Below, piece after piece: positions 8,998-15,835 of a DNA stretch of 64,000 nt (its first letter is position 1; every line of letters starts with the position of its first letter). Source of the DNA: Candidatus Rokuibacteriota bacterium (GTDB lineage Bacteria; Methylomirabilota; Methylomirabilia; Rokubacteriales; CSP1-6); assembly GCA_016866775.1 (NCBI GenBank), contig VGLJ01000007.1:49993-113992 (forward strand), written 5' to 3'. The position numbers and the translations under genes were made by a program. The notes under the pieces are model-generated. The model saw only the letters and a program-made list of their open reading frames with translations. It was not told where the DNA came from and did not search any database.

Positions 8998-9279
8998 TCA
9001 GCGGACGACGGGGCCCGGCGAGTGACGGGGCTCCGCGCGGACGGGGCGTGGCTGCTGCACCGCGTACGTCTGGCGGATGATGTCGCGGCGTCCGCAGATG
9101 CGCTCACCGGCGCGGATCGCGAACTCCAGCGGGGCCCGGCTCAGCGTGTCCCGGACGTCGGGTTCGGCGAGCGTCACTTCGCGGCCGAGGCACGGCACGC
9201 ACAGCGCACGCTCGCGAAGCGCGGCGAGGATGCGCCGCGCCTTGAAGTCCTCGAGCCACCGGACAGGGTCGTCTCGCAT
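8998..9279 (-). CDS. Small Cys-containing protein, unknown function
   Basis: 93 residues from ATG 9279, chosen because GAGGTGA lies five bases upstream. The frame can be read further upstream, but that part is antisense-like and overlaps the next mini-gene. The protein starts MRDDPVRWLEDFKARRIL, has a CVPC pair near residue 27 and a third Cys in RICGRRD. I do not recognise a family. It follows a four-Cys mini-protein gene, and the two may form a small operon. Confidence 0.6.
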   Translation of the reverse strand: MRDDPVRWLEDFKARRILAALRERALCVPCLGREVTLAEPDVRDTLSRAPLEFAIRAGERICGRRDIIRQTYAVQQPRPVRAEPRHSPGPVVR

Positions 9280-9292
9280 CGCGGTCACCTCG

Positions 9293-9421
9293 CTAGCGCG
9301 TGTCGGCCTTCCAGCGACGGCCGCCGAACGCGTCGCCGAGCTGGCGACCGCACTTCGAGCAGAACTGCGCGGATGTCGCGTTCGGCGCGCCGCAGGCGGC
9401 GCACTCGTGCGTCTCGTCCAC
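9293..9421 (-). CDS. 42-residue double CxxC zinc-ribbon protein
   Basis: From GTG 9421 the frame reads VDETHECAACGAPN and then FCSKCGRQLGD, two CxxC knuckles 11 residues apart, the pattern of a zinc ribbon. It ends at a TAG 14 bases before the next start. The overlapping frame just upstream encodes a strongly hydrophobic stretch (LLGAFVLVAIV), so the original gene may have been a membrane-anchored zinc-ribbon protein now split by a one-base shift near 9425. Function unknown. Confidence 0.5.
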   Translation of the reverse strand: MDETHECAACGAPNATSAQFCSKCGRQLGDAFGGRRWKADTR

Positions 9422-9475
9422 CGTGGCACGATCGCGACGAGCACGAACGCGCCGAGCAGCCGTGCGCTGACACTG

Positions 9476-9934
9476 TCAAGCCGAGGCAAACGAGAAGGCC
9501 TCGCGGAAGACATTGGTGTGCGCCCAGTAGTCCTTGATCGCCTTCACCCGCGCGATGAAGTCGTTGAAGTCGAGCGACTTCACCACGTAGCTGTTGGCGC
9601 CGAGGTCGTAGCAGCGCGCGACGTCCTCGGGATCGCCGGACGTGGTCAGCATGATGACGGGGATGAAGCGGACGCGATCGTTCTGCTTGATCGCCCGGAG
9701 CACGTCGCGGCCGCCGACCTTCGGCAGCCCGATATCGAGCAGGATCACCGACGGCGACGGGCCCTTGCGCCCGGCCCACGCGCCTTCGCGCGCGAGGAAG
9801 TCGAGCGCCTCCTGACCGTCCTTCACCCACGTGACGTTGTGGTTGCCGTCCTTGCTCAGCGCCCGGCGCGTGAGCTCCGCGTGATCGGGATTGTCCTCGA
9901 CGAGCAGAATGTCCAGCGGTGCGGCCGCCCTCAT
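9476..9934 (-). CDS. Response regulator of the Rcp1/CheY-like type
   Basis: ATG 9934 is preceded by GGGAGGGGG. The 152-residue single receiver has ILLVEDNPDHAELTRRAL, phospho-Asp in VILLDIGLP, Thr in MLTTSGD and Lys in VVKSLDF, a pattern typical of Rcp1-like regulators that pair with phytochrome or PAS histidine kinases. It has no DNA-binding domain and no kinase nearby; the partial kinase at the window start is about 9 kb away. Confidence 0.88.
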   Translation of the reverse strand: MRAAAPLDILLVEDNPDHAELTRRALSKDGNHNVTWVKDGQEALDFLAREGAWAGRKGPSPSVILLDIGLPKVGGRDVLRAIKQNDRVRFIPVIMLTTSGDPEDVARCYDLGANSYVVKSLDFNDFIARVKAIKDYWAHTNVFREAFSFASA

Positions 9935-10066
9935 AAACCCCCTCCCGTGATCGTCGGATGCGCAGGGGCATCCCCCATCACAAGTCGGCACGAGAGCGAG
10001 GTTTCATGAGTCCGCGCCAGAGGTCGGTAGGAAAAAGTTGCCGGGCAGTGCCGCAGCGGCAGGCCG

Positions 10067-11008
10067 CTACGGCGCGCGACGACCGTCGGAAGAGGGGCGC
10101 AGCCCCCCTCCGAGTCTCTTGACCTGGTCGGCGAGCTTGCAGAACGCGCAGAGGGTGCCGGTGGTCACCTGGCCGCACCGCGCGCACTCGTTGAGCGTGA
10201 CGGCCTCGGCGCGCTCGAACGCCGGGCGCGCCTTGTCGAGGAAGCCGAAGAGGAAGTTGTGCTTGGCGCCCGGGGAGGCCTCCTCCATCCGGTTGAGGAT
10301 CTCCTTGTGCGCGATGGAGGTGGCGCCCTTGGCGAAGGGGCACTCCTCGACGATGTAGTCGATCTTCCGGAGGAACGCGAAGGCCGCGGTCTCACGCTCC
10401 GAGAGGCGATAGAGCGGCTTCACCCGGCGGACCAGCTTCGGATGGGTGGCGGCCAGCGCCGGCGACTGCCGCGGCAGCGCGTCGGTCTGCCAGTGCATCA
10501 CCGAGCCGAAGAGCGTCGCCGCCTCGTCGTCGAGGTTGTGGCCCGTCGCCACGACGGGAAAGCCGTGCTCGAGCGCGACCCGGTTCATCAGGTAGCGCTT
10601 GGAGAGCCCGCAGCCGGAGCACGGCGGCCGCCGGGTGACCTCCTTGATGACGGGGACGGGCGCGCCGACTTCCTCCGCGACCGTCGACACGATGAGCGGG
10701 ACGCCGCGCGCGGCGGCGAACCGCTCGCACTTCGCCTTCGACTCGACCGAGTAGTCGAAGATGCCGAGATCGAGATACAGGCCGGTGGTGCGAGAGCCCT
10801 CGTCGATCAGGACGTCCCACAGCGCGAGCGAGTCCTTGCCGCCCGACACCGCGACCAGCACGGCCTCGTCCGCCTCGAACATGCGGTGCTTGCGGATGGC
10901 CTCGCGCACCTGGCGGCGGAAGAAGTCGAGGAAGTCCGGCGCGCAGAACGCGGCGTTGTGGCGGCGCAGCTCGATCGACGCGCGCTCGCCGCACTTGCGG
11001 CACTTCAT
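10067..11008 (-). CDS. ttuA: tRNA 2-thiolation enzyme TtuA (PP-loop sulfurtransferase)
   Basis: 313-residue adenylating sulfurtransferase. It has an N-terminal zinc site with Cys3, Cys6 and Cys22, PP-loop SGGKDS at about 55-60, cluster-binding Cys130 and Cys133 (PPCSGC) and Cys223 (EECP), and a C-terminal zinc ribbon (CARCG...CAFC). Thermus TtuA uses Cys130, Cys133 and Cys222 for its [4Fe-4S] cluster, an almost exact match. The family thiolates U54 of tRNA with sulfur from a ubiquitin-like carrier, and the carrier gene lies immediately upstream with a 4-base overlap. The last 14 or so codons lie in a repeated hairpin element. Confidence 0.88.
   Translation of the reverse strand: MKCRKCGERASIELRRHNAAFCAPDFLDFFRRQVREAIRKHRMFEADEAVLVAVSGGKDSLALWDVLIDEGSRTTGLYLDLGIFDYSVESKAKCERFAAARGVPLIVSTVAEEVGAPVPVIKEVTRRPPCSGCGLSKRYLMNRVALEHGFPVVATGHNLDDEAATLFGSVMHWQTDALPRQSPALAATHPKLVRRVKPLYRLSERETAAFAFLRKIDYIVEECPFAKGATSIAHKEILNRMEEASPGAKHNFLFGFLDKARPAFERAEAVTLNECARCGQVTTGTLCAFCKLADQVKRLGGGLRPSSDGRRAP
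10072..10116 (-). repeat. 45-base hairpin repeat, copy 1 (3' end of ttuA)
   Basis: This 45-base element recurs at 42813-42857 with four differences, two of which are a compensating G-C to A-T change in the stem. Here it supplies the final codons of ttuA. It may act as an intrinsic terminator or a REP-like element. Confidence 0.7.
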
Positions 11009-11205
11009 CGGAGACCTCCGGACATCACCGGCCGGAGCTCGATGGTCTCGTCGTCGCGCACGACCTGATCGGCAGTCACCAGCTCGTCGCCACGGATGAC
11101 GAGCACGGACTCGGCGATGATCTGGAGCTCCGCCAGCACGTCCTTCACCCGCCGGCCGCCCGCCACCTCCACCTCGCGGCGCGGGTTGCGCAGCACCACC
11201 TTCAT
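11005..11205 (-). CDS. ttuB: Ubiquitin-like sulfur carrier (TtuB/ThiS/MoaD type)
   Basis: 66-residue beta-grasp protein starting MKVVLRNPRREVEVAGGRRV and ending ELRPVMSGGLR. The diglycine that is normally the extreme C-terminus, adenylated and thiocarboxylated by an E1-like enzyme, is followed here by Leu-Arg. Adjacency to ttuA makes sulfur donation for tRNA thiolation the likely role. The GGA GGT codons of the diglycine also look like the Shine-Dalgarno site of ttuA. The two-residue tail would have to be removed or tolerated. No E1-like gene is in the window. Confidence 0.82.
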   Translation of the reverse strand: MKVVLRNPRREVEVAGGRRVKDVLAELQIIAESVLVIRGDELVTADQVVRDDETIELRPVMSGGLR

Positions 11206-11206
11206 G

Positions 11207-11752
11207 TCAGGACTTGGGGAATCCGGGCCGCGCCTTGACGTCGCGGATCTGCGCGAGGTGGATCCCGTCGTGCTGCGCCTGCAGCTGCCACCACTGGGAG
11301 AGATCGAGGTCGCCGAGGCGGAAGTGCTTGAAGATCAGCGGACGCGGATCGACGGTGGCGAGCTTCTCGATCGACTGGCGGCTCCGCGCGCGCGTCGCCT
11401 TCATGTCGGTGATGAGCGTGGCGATCGGCCGGCCGCGCTCCGGCCACACGACCGGCGGCGCGTCAGCATTCGCGGCGGGCGCGGCCGACAGGGACGGCAG
11501 CTCGCGCAGCCCGGCCGGGAACGGCTTCAACGCGCCCGCGGCCTCGGCCTCGCGCGTGAGCTTCGTGGTGAGCTTGCCCGTCGCGATCTCCGCGATCGTC
11601 AGGTGGTGGACGATCTCGCCGACGGACCAGTCGTCGGCGCCGGGCTTCCAGTCGGCTTGCGTCTGCGACAGGCCTTCGACTTCCTGCAGCACCTCGGAGC
11701 GCACGCGCTCGAGCGCGTGCCAGAGCTTGTCGACGGGCTCGGGAAGGGTCAT
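11207..11752 (-). CDS. DinB-family four-helix-bundle protein
   Basis: 181 residues. The pattern of a divalent-metal-binding DinB/YfiT-like fold is visible: an N-terminal helix, GEIVHHLTIAE in helix 2 and QHDGIHLAQI in the last helix, giving the usual three-His site. Members include mycothiol-, bacillithiol- or glutathione-dependent transferases and damage-induced proteins of unknown substrate. It lies one base upstream of ttuB on the same strand, so co-transcription is likely, though a functional link to tRNA thiolation is not known. Confidence 0.82.
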   Translation of the reverse strand: MTLPEPVDKLWHALERVRSEVLQEVEGLSQTQADWKPGADDWSVGEIVHHLTIAEIATGKLTTKLTREAEAAGALKPFPAGLRELPSLSAAPAANADAPPVVWPERGRPIATLITDMKATRARSRQSIEKLATVDPRPLIFKHFRLGDLDLSQWWQLQAQHDGIHLAQIRDVKARPGFPKS

Positions 11753-11777
11753 GGCGCCGAGTATACGCGCGGAGGAG

Positions 11778-12557
11778 CTACTTCGCCGACGCGAGGACCA
11801 TCGGGCCCGTCGGCGCAGGCACGCCGCCGGCAGGCTCGAGCGTGACGGCGAAGACCTTCACCGGGCCGTCGTCGGGGGGCATGACCGGACGCGACGCGCG
11901 CCCGGCCGTGTCGACGTCGAACGTTCCGGCGGGACGCGGCGCCGCGCCGGCGATCGTCCACAGCTCGTACGTCTTTCCCTCCGGCGCCGGCGGCAGCCCG
12001 TTCACGTAGAGGCGTCCCCCGGCCTGGTCGTGCCAGATGATGCGGCCGCTCGCCGTCGGCGCGGCGGCAAGGCCGTTGAGCGCGACGACGCGCGTCGCGG
12101 GCATGCGCAGGAGATCGGCCACGGCCCGCGCCGCGGCCACCTCCTCGCGGAGCAGCGCTTGCTCGCGACGGAGCTGCTCGCGCACCTGCGCGGTCTCGCG
12201 CGCGAGCACGCCGAGGCGGGCCTCGTAGCGCGAGGCGACCATCCCGGCGGTGAACGCCGCGGCGGCCACCGCGGCGGCGGCGGTGCCGAGCGCCCACGGG
12301 ATCCACCGACGGCGCGACGTCCGCGGGCGCGACGATGCGTCGACGCGACGGATCAGCGCCTCGCGCACGTGGGCGGGCGGGATCACGGGCGGACGCTCGC
12401 GCGCGAGGCCGGCCAGCGCTTCGGACGATTCGCGAACGATCGTCTCGCACGTGGAGCAGCCCTCGCGCAGGTGCGCCTCGAAGCGCGCGAGGTCCCCGCC
12501 GTCGAGCGCGCCGACCGCGTAGACGGCCGCCAGCGTGTCGAAGGGTTCGTGACTCAT
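11778..12557 (-). CDS. RskA-type transmembrane anti-sigma factor
   Basis: 259 residues. It has a cytoplasmic zinc anti-sigma domain with HLREGCSTC (HxxxCxxC) near residue 29, one membrane span (WALGTAAAAVAAAAFTAGMV), a coiled segment rich in Arg/Glu, and an extracytoplasmic RskA C-terminal domain (GRLYVNGLPPAPEGKTYELW). It overlaps the sigma gene by four bases. By family precedent it sequesters that sigma factor at the membrane until signal-driven proteolysis. Confidence 0.9.
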   Translation of the reverse strand: MSHEPFDTLAAVYAVGALDGGDLARFEAHLREGCSTCETIVRESSEALAGLARERPPVIPPAHVREALIRRVDASSRPRTSRRRWIPWALGTAAAAVAAAAFTAGMVASRYEARLGVLARETAQVREQLRREQALLREEVAAARAVADLLRMPATRVVALNGLAAAPTASGRIIWHDQAGGRLYVNGLPPAPEGKTYELWTIAGAAPRPAGTFDVDTAGRASRPVMPPDDGPVKVFAVTLEPAGGVPAPTGPMVLASAK

Positions 12558-13099
12558 GGCGAGCGATTCAGCACCTCGCGGAGTCGCTCGAGGCCGAGGC
12601 GAATCCGTGTCTTGACTGTTCCCAGCGGCTGTGTGAGCCGCTCCGCGATCTCCGTCTGCGTCAACCCTCCGTAGTACGCCAGCTCGATCACCTCGCGCTG
12701 GGCCTCGGGGAGCTGGCCGAGGGCACCGAGGACGAGATCCCGGTCTTCCGCGCGTTCGGCGGCGTCGCCTCCGGCGTCCGCCGCCGCCGCGGCCACCCGT
12801 TCGTCGACCGGGGCGACGAAGGTCTCACTTCTTCTACGTATGGCACGTACCCGATCGATTGCTCGGGTGCGCGCGCGCATGAAAATCCAGGCCTCCGGGG
12901 TCCCACGCCCCGGATCGTAGCTTGCCGCGGACTGCCACGCCTCCCAAAAGACCTCCTGGAGCACGTCGGCGGCGTCGGCGTGATCGCGGACGATGCGGAG
13001 GATGAGCGGGTAGACCTGGCGCGCGTGGCGATCGTAGAAGCGGGCGAACGCATCACGGTCGCCCTCCGCCATGCGCCGGACGAGGTCGATGCCCGTCAT
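12554..13099 (-). CDS. ECF RNA polymerase sigma factor (SigK/RpoE-like)
   Basis: 181 residues from ATG 13099, which is preceded by AAGGGCGAG. Region 2 shows RFYDRHARQVYPLILRIV and DVLQEVFWEAW. Region 4 shows LPEAQREVIELAYYGGLTQ and GTVKTRIRLGL. A long Ala/Asp-rich linker separates them. It forms an operon with its anti-sigma factor and is divergent from a truncated hemoglobin gene 145 bases away, a possible regulatory target. Confidence 0.9.
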   Translation of the reverse strand: MTGIDLVRRMAEGDRDAFARFYDRHARQVYPLILRIVRDHADAADVLQEVFWEAWQSAASYDPGRGTPEAWIFMRARTRAIDRVRAIRRRSETFVAPVDERVAAAAADAGGDAAERAEDRDLVLGALGQLPEAQREVIELAYYGGLTQTEIAERLTQPLGTVKTRIRLGLERLREVLNRSP

Positions 13100-13243
13100 C
13101 TCGCCCTTCACTAGCAGACCCACGCGCGCGAAACAAGGCGCAGAACGCACATTGGACAGGGGTGAAACGCCGCGACCCGCGCCGAGGTTCGCAAGATCCG
13201 CCTGCCCGCCGCGTGGGTAATGTCGCCCGAGGAGGAGGACACG

Positions 13244-13693
13244 ATGCGAGCACTGGTGGCCGGCATCCTGACGGTGGTGGCGCTCGGCGCGGCGGGCTGC
13301 GCGAGCATGGACGGCGGCGGCGGCGCCATGATGACGCAGAAGCCGCTCTACGACCGGCTCGGCGGCCGGCCCGCGATCCAGGCGGTGGTCGACGACTTCA
13401 TCGGCAACGTCGCCGCGGACCACCGCATCAACGCACGGTTCGCGACCGCGGACATCCCGCGGCTCAAGAGGCTGCTCGTCGAACAGATCTGCGAGGCGAG
13501 CGGCGGGCCGTGCAAGTACACGGGCGCCACGATGCTCGACTCGCATCGCGGCATGAAGATCACCGATGCCGAGTTCAGCGCGCTCGTCGAGGATCTCGTG
13601 AAGTCGCTCGACAAGTTCAAGGTTCCCGCGCCGGAGAAGACCGAGCTGCTGGGAGCGCTCGGAGGGATGAAGCCGCAGATCGTCGGCCAGTAA
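13244..13693 (+). CDS. Group I truncated hemoglobin with lipoprotein signal
   Basis: ATG 13244 is chosen because GGAGGAGG lies six bases upstream. The first 20 or so residues form a signal peptide ending in a lipobox (GAAGC), so the protein is predicted to be lipid-anchored outside the cytoplasm. The globin part shows LYDRLGGRPAIQAVVDDF and the proximal-His region LDSHRGMKI. Group I truncated globins bind O2 or NO. Secreted lipoprotein forms are uncommon but known. Divergence from an ECF sigma operon suggests stress regulation (inference). Confidence 0.85.
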   Translation: MRALVAGILTVVALGAAGCASMDGGGGAMMTQKPLYDRLGGRPAIQAVVDDFIGNVAADHRINARFATADIPRLKRLLVEQICEASGGPCKYTGATMLDSHRGMKITDAEFSALVEDLVKSLDKFKVPAPEKTELLGALGGMKPQIVGQ

Positions 13694-13729
13694 CCGCGCG
13701 CGGCCCTCAGGTCGTAACGCTTACGCGGC

Positions 13730-13874
13730 CCGGGGACACGGTTCACAGAGGCGCCCCGCGCGCCGTGGATCCCCGGCTCCGAACTCGGACTGCGAGGCCG
13801 CTCCGCGGCCTCGTGTCCTCCAGTCGCCGCTTGACCCACGGCGCGCGGGGCGCCTCTGTGAACTGTGTCCCCGG
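13730..13874. repeat. 39-base near-perfect inverted repeat, 67-base spacer
   Basis: The arms 13730-13768 and 13836-13874 are reverse complements with one mismatch. Each begins with CCGGGGACAC or its complement. The element could fold into a very stable stem and resembles palindromic REP/MITE-like units beginning GGGGACA that are mobilised by REP-associated tyrosine transposases. No transposase is present. Confidence 0.75.
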
Positions 13875-13921
13875 CCGCACAAACCCTGCGACCGGTTGAT
13901 CGCTGCGTGGTCCCTCACCAC

Positions 13922-14135
13922 CTATGAGTAAAGCGCCTGAACACGCCGCCGGAGGTTCACGAGCGCGTCCTTCGCCGATTCGACTGTGGCGAGCTCGCCG
14001 TGTGCGGCTCGATCTCCGATCCGCTTGATTTTTTCAGCGGCGTTTTGTTGGTCCCGCGTAATTACCGGATCGCCCCCGGCGGCCGCGGCCGCCTGAGCGA
14101 TCAGGGTCTGCAGGTCTTCACGCGTGCGCCCCGGG
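13922..14135 (-). pseudogene. C-terminal remnant of an unidentified gene (DUF4145-like)
   Basis: The last 65 or so codons before the stop at 13922 read like a genuine helical protein (KIKRIGDRAAHGELATVESA), reminiscent of the conserved C-terminal helix of DUF4145 proteins. Upstream of about 14135 the frame runs into a repeated DNA segment and no start is plausible. I take it as the 3' stump of a truncated gene. Confidence 0.4.
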
Positions 14136-14152
14136 TAAGCTCCTCTGCGGGA

Positions 14153-14194
14153 CGCGGCCTCGTGTCCTCCAGTCGCCGCTCGACCCACGGCGCG
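14153..14194. repeat. 42-base direct repeat, second copy
   Basis: Matches 13804-13845, inside the loop and right arm of the inverted repeat, with one mismatch in 42 bases and in the same orientation. The two copies bracket the gene stump at 13922-14135, as expected from insertion or recombination. Confidence 0.75.
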
Positions 14195-14254
14195 CCAAGG
14201 CCCGTCCGAGCCCCGCTGCCGTCCGCGTAAGCGCGATGCTATGCTTGGCGCTCC

Positions 14255-14422
14255 GTGAAGTGGGTGCCTGAGACCAGGGGATTCGACGAGGCCTTCGATG
14301 GCGCAGGTGCTCCGCGGCGGCACTACCGCGCGCTGATCTCGCTGCTCGAGTCGTTCACCCAGAGCGACGTCGACCCGACGGACACGGCGACCGTGCCGTT
14401 CGTCACGGTCTTGCTGCGGTAG
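14255..14422 (+). pseudogene. N-terminal remnant of a circularly permuted type 2 ATP-grasp gene
   Basis: From GTG 14255 about 33 codons read FDEAFDGAGAPRRHYRALIS, the conserved start of circularly permuted type 2 ATP-grasp proteins. The family is several hundred residues long. Here the likeness stops near 14355 and a TAG follows at 14422. The 3' end overlaps a gene on the other strand. This is a truncated stump. Confidence 0.5.
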
Positions 14423-14661
14423 AGGCGCCACTGCGCGTCCATCACCGGCGACGCCGCGCGGAGCGCGATGGCGTGGTTGCGCCGCCACAGCCACACGGAG
14501 CCCGCGGTCCCGACCACCGCCGCGACGAGGCTGACCGGCAGCTGCGCGCCGCCGGTGACGATGCCGATCATCACGGAGCGCTCGCGCTCGGTGCTCGCGC
14601 CACTCCCCGCGGCCGCGCGGCCGGCCGCCGCGGCGATGGCGTCAGCGCGCGGCGGTGTCAT
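14323..14661 (-). CDS. Small membrane protein, unknown
   Basis: 112 residues with one clear hydrophobic span (LPVSLVAAVVGTAGSVWLW) followed by a basic stop-transfer and a Ser/Thr-rich tail. ATG 14661 overlaps the end of the desaturase gene by 20 bases; an internal ATG at 14571 just before the span is an alternative start. The tail runs opposite the ATP-grasp stump, so its 3' end may itself be a rearrangement product. No family recognised. Confidence 0.45.
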   Translation of the reverse strand: MTPPRADAIAAAAGRAAAGSGASTERERSVMIGIVTGGAQLPVSLVAAVVGTAGSVWLWRRNHAIALRAASPVMDAQWRLYRSKTVTNGTVAVSVGSTSLWVNDSSSEISAR

Positions 14662-15325
14662 GCGTCGGGGCGGCGAGCGGTCGCAGCAGGCGCTCGAACG
14701 CCTCGTGGGCGCGCCACCGCCGCAAGGGCTCGTTGAACCAGCCCGACGTGATGCAGTAGTGCGTGCGGAACGGCGCGGCGTGATGGATGGCGTGACGCTC
14801 CCGCGCGAGGATCAGGCCGAGCCGCTGCAGCACACGCGCCGTGCGCGGCGGCGCGCTCATGTGCGCCCACTTGTGGAGCTGGTTGGTCGCGATCCCGGCG
14901 ACGACGAACGACAGCAGCACGCTCCACGCGAAGAGCCACGCGGGCCGCGTCGCCGGGTCGGGCAGCGTCACCAGCATGGCGCTCAGCACCGGCACCGCGA
15001 GGATGCACGAGTTGCCGTTCGTCTCGACGATGTCGTGCCGCGTGATGTCGTCGGGGTCGACGTGGTGATAGCGGAACGGTCCGACGAAGTTCGGGCCCAG
15101 CACGGGCGTCTGGATCGAGCCGTAGGTGTCCGCGGCCCAGTGCACGAGGCCGCAGACGAAGTCGGCGATGAGGTAGCCCAGGAGGGCGCCGCCGGCGAAG
15201 CAGACCGTCGTCGTGACGCCGTCGACCGCGGGCAGGACACGCCGCGCCGCCATCGTCAGGAGCGCCGCGCTGACCGCCATCGCGGCGATCTCGAGCGCGC
15301 GGTGCCCGTTGCGTGGGGCGCTCAT
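14642..15325 (-). CDS. CarF/PEDS1 (TMEM189)-type plasmanyl lipid desaturase
   Basis: 227 residues from ATG 15325. Several membrane spans carry the His motifs of the lipid_desat (CarF/TMEM189) family: HWAADTYGS, RYHHVDPDDITRHD, HKWAH and RERHAIHH. These are proposed to bind a di-iron centre. Human PEDS1 and myxobacterial CarF convert plasmanyl to plasmenyl ether lipids (plasmalogens). Length and His layout fit an active enzyme. It sits alone amid decayed genes. Whether the host makes ether lipids cannot be told from this window. Confidence 0.85.
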   Translation of the reverse strand: MSAPRNGHRALEIAAMAVSAALLTMAARRVLPAVDGVTTTVCFAGGALLGYLIADFVCGLVHWAADTYGSIQTPVLGPNFVGPFRYHHVDPDDITRHDIVETNGNSCILAVPVLSAMLVTLPDPATRPAWLFAWSVLLSFVVAGIATNQLHKWAHMSAPPRTARVLQRLGLILARERHAIHHAAPFRTHYCITSGWFNEPLRRWRAHEAFERLLRPLAAPTHDTAAR

Positions 15326-15404
15326 CGACCGCCGATTATCGCAGATTCCGCCGGAGGATCGAGGAGGTCGGGCTGGTGTGACACATGTCATGCTGCGCGC
15401 ACGA

Positions 15405-15798
15405 GATCGATCACGGTGCGCGACCTCCGTCTCCGCTGGCCTGCCGCCGAGGCGCTCCTGCAAGAGGAAAAGGAGATCGTCATCACGCGCGACGCCAAGC
15501 CGGTCGCCAAGCTCGTCCGTATCGATGCCTCGTCTCCGCCTCGCAAACGCTTGCGTACCTCGCGCGGCTTTCCGCCTTCCGCGCGATCGACCCCTTCCGC
15601 TTCCGGGCGCTTCCAGGCTCACTCTTCGCGACGGCGCAACGGCAAGACCGCAGCGCAGGTCGCGTCCACTGCCGAACGCTCGACCGACTTCACCTCGCCG
15701 CGATGGAAGAGCTCAACGTCCGCCGCCTGATGACTCACAACAGCGCCGAGGCCGCTGGTGCCGAGGCGCTCGGCTTCGAGGTCGTTCGCCCCGCCTGA
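15405..15798 (+). pseudogene. Decayed Phd/VapB-PIN (VapC) toxin-antitoxin module
   Basis: Bases about 15405-15535 encode a Phd/YefM-type antitoxin core (TVRDLRLRWPAAEALLQEEK, then VITRDAKPVAKLVRI) with no usable start codon. Bases about 15656-15798, in another frame, encode the C-terminal end of a PIN-domain toxin (RTLDRLHLAAMEELNVRRLM, then ALGFEVV). The catalytic N-terminal half of the PIN domain is missing. This is a deletion-derived remnant, not a working module. Confidence 0.65.
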
Positions 15799-15835
15799 CC
15801 TTCGCCGGAATCGAACCCGTGTTCGAATCCCGTCA

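Noticed and set aside
13730..14194. CRISPR array
   Set aside because: Only one inverted and one direct repeat pair, no regular spacing, no cas genes.
15808..15835. Possible tRNA 3' end (GTTCGAATCCC-like T-loop)
   Set aside because: Neither strand offers a paired T-stem, acceptor or anticodon arm; at most a fragment.
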